Below are positions 6,600 to 11,228 of a stretch of DNA of 11,228 nucleotides, in pieces. The notes under the pieces are model-generated. The model searched no databases and was not told the DNA's origin. It saw only the letters and a program-made list of their open reading frames with translations. Position 1 is the first letter of the stretch. Every line of letters begins with the position of its first letter. A program made the position numbers and the translations under genes. The stretch is from contig JAIRXO010000180.1 in assembly GCA_031268255.1 (NCBI GenBank), forward strand, positions 1-11,228, given 5' to 3'. Source of the DNA: Spirochaetaceae bacterium. Its GTDB lineage: Bacteria > Spirochaetota > Spirochaetia > Treponematales > Breznakiellaceae.

Positions 6600-7544
6600 C
6601 TAGCGCCTGACGGCTATTTCCACTGAAACGCTTCCGGGTTCAAAACCGGCGGCCCCGGAAGAAAGCAGCGTTTCCGCGTGAACGGGCAGGGTGTAAGAAC
6701 CCGGCTGCGTTATGCCGGAACAATCGACATACAAAGCCCCGGCGGGAAGGACAAGGTTTTCGAGGGAATTCTGGCTTCCCTCAAGGCTCATGCGGCCGTA
6801 CATATCCTGGCCGTTATGGATAAAGCGGCTGGCAAGCCCCCTGAAGTGAATGGGGATATTTTCAAAATCCCTCCTTATTATCCTGTCCTCGATGAATACT
6901 TTAACTTCCACCGAACCGCTTCCCTGTACGGCTACCAGGGAATCGCTGTTTACCACATGCACCTGGGATGTAAAACCGGCGCTGCGGCCCTGGAGTTCAA
7001 TATAATCGGTGGAAAGATCGTTGATTTTTTCAAGGCGTCCCCGGGGGCCGACAAGCTCGACCTGGGACGGCTCAAGGGTATAGGATTCAAGTTTGTAACC
7101 CGCGTCGGGGGAGCCGCCGAACTCTGGCCGCACCGGAACCAGTTTGCGGTCCCGGTAGTCAAGTTCAAGGTTTAGCTCCAGGGGATCAACCCGCAGTTCA
7201 AGAGGTTCCACACCCAGGGCCGTACCCGTCTTGCTCAGTTCCACCGGAACCTGGTAAGTGCCCGGTTCGGTATATGATGAAAGGTCAACATACACTTCTA
7301 TGTCGCTGTCCATGATGAGAAAGATGCTGTTTGGTTCTCCCCTGAGGCTTACCCGTGCGATGCGGGGATAGGAATTTGAAGGAACGAGACTGGTTTCGGC
7401 GCGTATGGTCAGGGGAACCGACAGAAAACGCTCCTCCAGGGCGCTTACCCGGTGGAAAACAAAAAGGACTATGGCGACAAAAATAGAGGCTACCTTGGCA
7501 AACCAGTTTTCCGTTGTTTTTTCAAGAAGCTTTCTACCGTTCAA
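6600..7544 (-). CDS. ybbR: YbbR-domain protein, regulator of diadenylate cyclase (CdaR)
   Basis: CdaR/YbbR proteins sit outside the membrane and modulate the c-di-AMP synthase CdaA, with which they are nearly always paired. One N-terminal transmembrane helix (about 15-32, VASIFVAIVLFVF) is followed by a beta-rich extracytoplasmic region that reads as about three YbbR repeats (roughly 37-125, 130-222 and 228-314). Each repeat closes with a pattern like PGTYQVPVEL or PGSYTLPVHA. Bacillus CdaR has four repeats, so this is a shorter form. The start is TTG (7542-7544), overlapping the cdaA stop by 11 bases, with a well-placed AAAGGA eight bases upstream. The rare start codon may keep its level below that of CdaA. 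Spirochaetes often show reduced YbbR repeat similarity, so exact repeat borders are approximate. Confidence 0.87.
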   Translation of the reverse strand: MNGRKLLEKTTENWFAKVASIFVAIVLFVFHRVSALEERFLSVPLTIRAETSLVPSNSYPRIARVSLRGEPNSIFLIMDSDIEVYVDLSSYTEPGTYQVPVELSKTGTALGVEPLELRVDPLELNLELDYRDRKLVPVRPEFGGSPDAGYKLESYTLEPSQVELVGPRGRLEKINDLSTDYIELQGRSAGFTSQVHVVNSDSLVAVQGSGSVEVKVFIEDRIIRRDFENIPIHFRGLASRFIHNGQDMYGRMSLEGSQNSLENLVLPAGALYVDCSGITQPGSYTLPVHAETLLSSGAAGFEPGSVSVEIAVRR

Positions 7545-8364
7545 TCAAGACATCCTTTCCGCTCTCTATGGCGGCTTCCTGTTCGTTCTCCCCGCCCCGG
7601 GAATCCTGGTCAAGAATTTCCCTGAGCTTGCGCTGCACTTCCAGGGGGGAAAGATCGTAGTACAGTTTTGCGTCATAGGCCAGTGATATGGCGCCGGTTT
7701 CTTCCGAAACTACCAGTACCACGGCGTCTGTCTGCTCGGACATGCCCAGGGCCGAACGGTGGCGGGTGCCGAAACTTTTTCTGATATCCTGCTGTTCCGA
7801 CAGGGGCAGGAGGCACCCCGCGGCGGCTATGCGGCCACTCTGCACAACCAGGGCCCCGTCATGAAGGGGGCCGTCAAATTCAAATATCGTGATAATCAGC
7901 GCCGAGGAAAGGTCCGCGTTGACGCGCGTTCCGGTATCAATGATGTTTTTGATGTTTGTACGCCGGGGAAAGACAACCAGGGCGCCCCGCCTTTGCTGGG
8001 AGAGTATTTCCGCGGCGGTAACCGCGGCCTCAAGCTGGCCCAGCCGGGGTTTGTTGTCAAGGTTGAAAAAATTCCCCTGGCCTATGCGTATGATGATCTT
8101 CCGCAGTTCGGGCTGGAACACTATGGCTATGGCTATAAAGAGCCCCGGCGCGATAATGTTGAGGGCCCATTGCAGGGTGGTGAGCCTGAAAATATGGGCC
8201 ATGCCGTAGACAAGGGCAAGGTAGCCCGCGCCCTTGACAAGCTGCAGGGCCTGGGTTTTTTCGAGGAGGTCATAGGCTTTATACAGGAGAAAGGCCAGGA
8301 TGGCGATATCCACAACCGGCCTTATGAGATTATACAGCGCGGTAAGACGCTCAACCCATTGCAT
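7534..8364 (-). CDS. cdaA: Diadenylate cyclase CdaA (c-di-AMP synthase)
   Basis: CdaA joins two ATP molecules into cyclic di-AMP, a messenger that controls potassium and osmotic balance and cell-envelope homeostasis. Three hydrophobic N-terminal helices (about 15-33, 42-58 and 66-84) precede the cytoplasmic DisA_N/DAC domain. The catalytic D-G-A is at 169-171 (LHDGALVV) and the second motif RHRSA at 201-205, where many enzymes have RHRAA. I set the start at ATG 8362-8364, which gives 276 aa, close to the roughly 273 of Bacillus CdaA, and has AAGGCGG at proper spacing. A longer frame from 8439 would overlap folP by 89 bases and add 25 residues not expected in the family. It overlaps folP by 14 bases and ybbR by 11. 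Here it neighbours folP and acpS; in Firmicutes it neighbours glmM. Confidence 0.94.
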   Translation of the reverse strand: MQWVERLTALYNLIRPVVDIAILAFLLYKAYDLLEKTQALQLVKGAGYLALVYGMAHIFRLTTLQWALNIIAPGLFIAIAIVFQPELRKIIIRIGQGNFFNLDNKPRLGQLEAAVTAAEILSQQRRGALVVFPRRTNIKNIIDTGTRVNADLSSALIITIFEFDGPLHDGALVVQSGRIAAAGCLLPLSEQQDIRKSFGTRHRSALGMSEQTDAVVLVVSEETGAISLAYDAKLYYDLSPLEVQRKLREILDQDSRGGENEQEAAIESGKDVLIER

Positions 8365-9217
8365 ATTCGCCGCCTTCAGTTTTGGAGCCGGCAATGGCCT
8401 TCCATACAGCGATGAGGTCCGCCGTCTCCCTGACATCATGAACCCTGAGTATGCCGGCGCCGTAAAACAGGGCCGCCGCGCCGGCGGCCAGGGTTCCCCA
8501 GAGCCGCTCTTCCACGGACCTTCCGGTCAGCGCGCCGATAAAACTTTTTCTGGATAAGCCCACAAGAACAGGATAATCGCTGCGGCGTATTTCTTCAAGG
8601 TGGGCTATGAGGACGCAGTTGTCATGCGGGCTTTTGCCAAAGCCTATGCCGGGATCAAGAATGACGCGGTCCCCGCTTATGCCTGCGGCAAGGGCCTTTT
8701 CCGCGGCGCCGGCAAGATACTCCCTGACCTCAACGACAAGATTATCGTAGCGGGGGGCGGCCTGCATGGTCCGGGGCGTCCCCTTTTTGTGCATAAGCAC
8801 CACCGCCGCCTGTTGCTTTGCGCAGAGGGCGGCAAGGGAAGGATCATCTTCCAGGGCCGAAATATCGTTGATTATGTCCGCGCCGGCATCCAGGACAGCC
8901 TTTCCGGTTTCGGCCTTTCTCGTGTCAACAGAAACGGGCGCGTCAGAACGCTTCCTGAATGACGCTATGACCGGCGCAAGGCGGCGTATCTCCTCTTCCG
9001 CCGGAATATAGTCCGCGCCGGGCCGGCTTGATTCAGCGCCAAAGTCAATGATATGGGCCCCCTCGTCAAGAAAACGCAGCGCCCTGTCCGCGGCGGCCTC
9101 TCCCCGGACCCTGCTTCCGGCAAAAAAGGAGTCGTCATTACAGTTGATTATGGCCATGATCAGGGGCGCGCCGGAAAGATCAAGGCTCCTGCCTCCGGGA
9201 AGGCCGACGGAGTTCAT
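8351..9217 (-). CDS. folP: Dihydropteroate synthase
   Basis: FolP condenses 4-aminobenzoate with dihydropterin pyrophosphate in folate synthesis and is the sulfonamide target. It is a TIM barrel with the expected landmarks: Asn25 at the end of strand 1, GAESSRPGA (60-68), VSVDTRK with Asp98, INDIS with Asn117, LMHKKGTPRTMQ (141-152), DPGIGFGKS (188-196), GLSRKSFIG with Lys224 (220-228), and RVHDV with Arg258. Two departures stand out. Loop 1 reads N-C-N-D-D-S-F where most enzymes have N-V-T-P-D-S-F, and loop 2 has E-S-S-R-P for the usual E-S-T-R-P, which keeps a hydroxyl. Its ATG overlaps the dxs stop as ATGA (9214-9217). 288 aa is normal length. No strong ribosome site precedes it, so coupling to dxs translation is likely. 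Confidence 0.94.
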   Translation of the reverse strand: MNSVGLPGGRSLDLSGAPLIMAIINCNDDSFFAGSRVRGEAAADRALRFLDEGAHIIDFGAESSRPGADYIPAEEEIRRLAPVIASFRKRSDAPVSVDTRKAETGKAVLDAGADIINDISALEDDPSLAALCAKQQAAVVLMHKKGTPRTMQAAPRYDNLVVEVREYLAGAAEKALAAGISGDRVILDPGIGFGKSPHDNCVLIAHLEEIRRSDYPVLVGLSRKSFIGALTGRSVEERLWGTLAAGAAALFYGAGILRVHDVRETADLIAVWKAIAGSKTEGGEYAMG

Positions 9218-11127
9218 CCCAGGGCCGCTTTGGGAAGCACCCGCAGGCCCGGAACCGGACAGAGTTCCAGGACTGTCCTGGCCATGCCCGCGGCGTCGAG
9301 GCCGTACCGGGCAAGAAGCTCGTCCCTTCTTCCCAGGCCCGCGAAGATGTCGGGAACGCCCAGGGCAAAAACCGGAGTTGACAGCCGCCGCTTTAAGGCG
9401 AGGGCCGCCGCGTATTCCCCTATGCCGCCGGAACGTATGCCGTCCTCGGCAAAGAATACGGATTCGTACCGGGAAAGAACCGAAACAAGGTAGTCCTCGT
9501 CAATGGGTTTGATAAAACGGAGATTGTATAGATCGGCGTCAGTGCCCGAATCCTCAAGCAGGGCGGCGGCCTCAAGGGCCTGGGGATAAAGGCCGCCTGA
9601 AAAGGCGATAAGGACCTTTCCTCCCTTTTCGCGGACAAAAATGCCCCTGCCCGGTTCCAGGGGAAGGGCAAAGGAAGGCTCGCCTGAGGGACAGGCGGCC
9701 TTGGGATAGCGTATAATGGAAGGGGAGGGGAGGGCGGCGGAAAAAGCCAGCATGGACTCAAGCTCCGCCCTGCCCGCCGGGGCCAGTATGGTCATGTTGG
9801 GAAGCTGCCGGAAAAGGGCCATGTCAAAGAGCCCCTGATGGGTTTCGCCGTCATCGCTTACCAGGCCCGAACGGTCAACGGCGAAAATGACCGGGTTATT
9901 CTGCAGGGCCGTGTCGTGGATCACCTGGTCCACCGCCCTCTGCATAAAGGTTGAATACAGGGCCGTAACCGGCCTGAGCCCCCTTGCGGCCAGGCCCGCG
10001 GAAAATGTAACGGCGTGCTCCTCCGCTATACCTACGTCAAAAAAGCGTCCGGGGAATTCGGCCCTGAAAGGACCGAGGCCGGTGCCCTTTTCCATGGCCG
10101 CGGTAACCGCCACAATACGGCTGTCCTTTCTGGCCAGGGCGATAAGGGCGTCGGAAAAAACATTGGTAAAAGAAGGCGTATTACCCGGCTCCAAAAGGCC
10201 GTCCTCAACGGAAAAGGACTGAACGCCGTGGTAGTTTCCCGGATCATTTTCGGCAAAGGCATAGCCCTTGCCCTTGCGGGTAATCACATGGACCACCACG
10301 GGCCTGCCCAGTTTTTTGGCATCCCTGAGCACTTCTTCCAGAACCGGCAGATTGTGGCCCTCTATGGGACCGACATACTCAAAACCCAGATCGACAAAAA
10401 AATTATCAGTATAAAAAAGGGCCTTGACGCCCCGCTTCATCCTCAGCATGACATCGTAGATACGGGACCCGAAAAAGGGAATACGTTTGACCAGGCGGTC
10501 TATGCCCCGCCTTATGCGCTGGTAGCGCGACTTCATGCTGAGGCGGCTTAAATATTTTGAAAGCCCCCCCACGTTGGGGCTTATGGACATGTTGTTGTCG
10601 TTGAGGATTACCACCAGGGGAAGGTCAAGCTGCCCGGCATGGGAGAGGGCCTCATAGGCAAGGCCGCCGGTAAGGGCGCCGTCGCCAATGACCGCCGCCA
10701 CCCTTCCGGTTCCGCCCAGGAGGGTCTCCCCGGCAAGAAGCCCCAGTGCCGCCGAAATGGAAGTGGACGCGTGGCCGGTCTCAAAGGCGTCGTGGGGGCT
10801 TTCATCCTTTTTGGGAAAACCCGAAATCCCCCCGGAACGGCGCAGGGTCTCAAAGGAAGAAGCCCTTCCGGTAAGTATTTTGTGGGTATAACACTGGTGC
10901 CCCACATCAAAAACTATTTTATCAAGCGGCGAATCAAAAACCCGGTGCAGGGCTATGGTAAGTTCCACCGCGCCGAGATTGGAAGCGAGATGCCCCCCGT
11001 TACGGCTCACCGTGGCTACAATGAGGGACCGTATTTCCGCGGCCAGCGCCTTGAGGCCGGCGTAACTTAAGCGCCTGAGATCTTTGGGCTCGTGAATTCC
11101 AGAAAGCAGCGGTGTTTCGCCGGTCAT
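9214..11127 (-). CDS. dxs: 1-deoxy-D-xylulose-5-phosphate synthase
   Basis: DXS condenses pyruvate with glyceraldehyde 3-phosphate, with loss of CO2, to make DXP. This is the first step of the MEP isoprenoid pathway and a source for thiamine and pyridoxal phosphate. The transketolase-like domains are complete: NGGHLASNLG with His46, the thiamine-diphosphate motif GDG (148-150) to NDN (176-178), catalytic Glu369 in GIAEEH, QRAVDQ with Arg397, and DRSGLVSDDGETHQG (418-432). The C-terminal transketolase_C domain ends near 637 aa, close to the usual 620-640. The start is ATG 11125-11127; no other in-frame start lies close upstream. An AAGGA lies 21 bases upstream, too far for normal use. It is the first gene of the ten-gene operon and is transcribed from the short region at 11128-11190. 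Confidence 0.96.
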   Translation of the reverse strand: MTGETPLLSGIHEPKDLRRLSYAGLKALAAEIRSLIVATVSRNGGHLASNLGAVELTIALHRVFDSPLDKIVFDVGHQCYTHKILTGRASSFETLRRSGGISGFPKKDESPHDAFETGHASTSISAALGLLAGETLLGGTGRVAAVIGDGALTGGLAYEALSHAGQLDLPLVVILNDNNMSISPNVGGLSKYLSRLSMKSRYQRIRRGIDRLVKRIPFFGSRIYDVMLRMKRGVKALFYTDNFFVDLGFEYVGPIEGHNLPVLEEVLRDAKKLGRPVVVHVITRKGKGYAFAENDPGNYHGVQSFSVEDGLLEPGNTPSFTNVFSDALIALARKDSRIVAVTAAMEKGTGLGPFRAEFPGRFFDVGIAEEHAVTFSAGLAARGLRPVTALYSTFMQRAVDQVIHDTALQNNPVIFAVDRSGLVSDDGETHQGLFDMALFRQLPNMTILAPAGRAELESMLAFSAALPSPSIIRYPKAACPSGEPSFALPLEPGRGIFVREKGGKVLIAFSGGLYPQALEAAALLEDSGTDADLYNLRFIKPIDEDYLVSVLSRYESVFFAEDGIRSGGIGEYAAALALKRRLSTPVFALGVPDIFAGLGRRDELLARYGLDAAGMARTVLELCPVPGLRVLPKAALG

Positions 11128-11161
11128 ACAGCAAGTATATACGAAAATTCCTTTTTCGTAA

Positions 11162-11172
11162 GATATAATATC
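11162..11172. promoter_or_regulatory. Symmetric -10 element, possible bidirectional promoter
   Basis: GATAT-A-ATATC is a perfect inverted repeat around one A. On the + strand it contains TATAAT (11164-11169, 6 of 6). On the - strand it contains TATTAT (11170-11165, 5 of 6). Starts would fall near 11176 for a + strand transcript and near 11158 for dxs. I see no good -35 element on either side. An alternative dxs -10, TATACT (11139-11134), sits six bases before the dxs ATG and would give a leaderless message, but its -35 match is poor too. Confidence 0.4.
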
Positions 11173-11183
11173 CCCAAAAGGGG
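11172..11183. repeat. Short hairpin CCCC-AAAA-GGGG
   Basis: A four-pair stem with an AAAA loop lies directly beside the symmetric -10 element. On the + strand the AAAAGGGG half also serves as a well-spaced Shine-Dalgarno sequence for the ATG at 11191, so pairing with CCCC could mask that site in the transcript if the 5' end includes it. With the predicted start near 11176 the CCCC arm would be mostly excluded. Confidence 0.3.
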
Positions 11184-11190
11184 CTTGGAA

Positions 11191-11228
11191 ATGGGTTTTT
11201 TTGCGGCTTTTTGTCAGTACAAAGAGCC
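11191..11228 (+). CDS. Possible start of a divergent gene (partial)
   Basis: ATG at 11191 is followed by 12 open codons to the window edge (MGFFAAFCQYKE). GGGG lies seven bases before the ATG, and a consensus TATAAT sits 21 bases before it. The peptide is too short to assign to a family. Its layout back-to-back with dxs, sharing 63 bases, makes a real gene plausible, but the frame could close just outside the window. Confidence 0.4.
   Translation, partial: MGFFAAFCQYKE

Noticed and set aside
6678..8415. Long + strand open frames opposite ybbR and cdaA.
   Set aside because: Same reason: the - strand genes carry clear motifs (D-G-A and RHRSA in cdaA), and the + strand products look like low-information shadow peptides.
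2285..9605. GCCGCCTGAAA occurs near 2288, 6085 and 9592 and resembles a DNA uptake sequence.
   Set aside because: All three copies lie inside genes on the - strand, where they encode Ser-Gly-Gly with the same codons (btuD signature LSGGE, DUF2225 LLSGGG, dxs FSGGL). Protein sequence explains them.
1..11228. tRNA, rRNA, CRISPR array, insertion sequence.
   Set aside because: I saw no cloverleaf-like or rRNA-like segment, no regularly spaced repeats, and no transposase on either strand. Covariance-model searches were not possible here.

Overview
The window looks like a bacterial chromosome segment, most likely from a spirochaete and possibly a host-associated Treponema. This is an inference from the overall look of the proteins (dxs-folP-cdaA-ybbR-acpS, a DUF2225 zinc-ribbon protein, truA) and from the mid-to-high GC of the operon. 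There is no rRNA or other marker here to confirm it.

Layout. (1) Positions 1-228 hold no convincing gene. There is a frame open from the left edge to 200, a GC-rich hairpin at 126-151, and the promoter of the next gene. (2) Positions 229-1953, + strand, form an AT-rich island with two genes. The first is a class II Fic-family AMP-transferase. The second is a tail-anchored protein built from two DUF2007-like modules. Each gene has its own sigma70-type promoter, with a 17-base spacer and the -10 only 7-9 bases before the start codon. Both transcripts are therefore predicted to be leaderless or nearly so. (3) Positions 1965-11127, - strand, are one tightly packed GC-rich ten-gene series: dxs, folP, cdaA, ybbR (cdaR), acpS, DUF2225, truA, btuF, btuC, btuD. 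Neighbouring genes overlap by 4-14 bases or are separated by at most 14 bases, and four junctions are ATGA or GTGA stop/start overlaps. A hairpin plus T-tract at the end of btuD is the likely terminator. (4) Positions 11128-11228 hold a short divergent promoter region with a symmetric -10 element, and the first 12 codons of a possible + strand gene leaving the window.

How the genes work together. The operon combines isoprenoid/thiamine/pyridoxal precursor synthesis (dxs), folate synthesis (folP), cyclic di-AMP signalling (cdaA with its regulator ybbR/cdaR), carrier-protein activation (acpS), tRNA pseudouridylation (truA) and an importer most like the corrinoid BtuFCD type. It is a housekeeping operon with a nutrient-uptake cassette joined to its end. 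The Fic/DUF2007-like pair differs from it in base composition, promoter style and orientation. It is the accessory part of the window and the best candidate for something undescribed.
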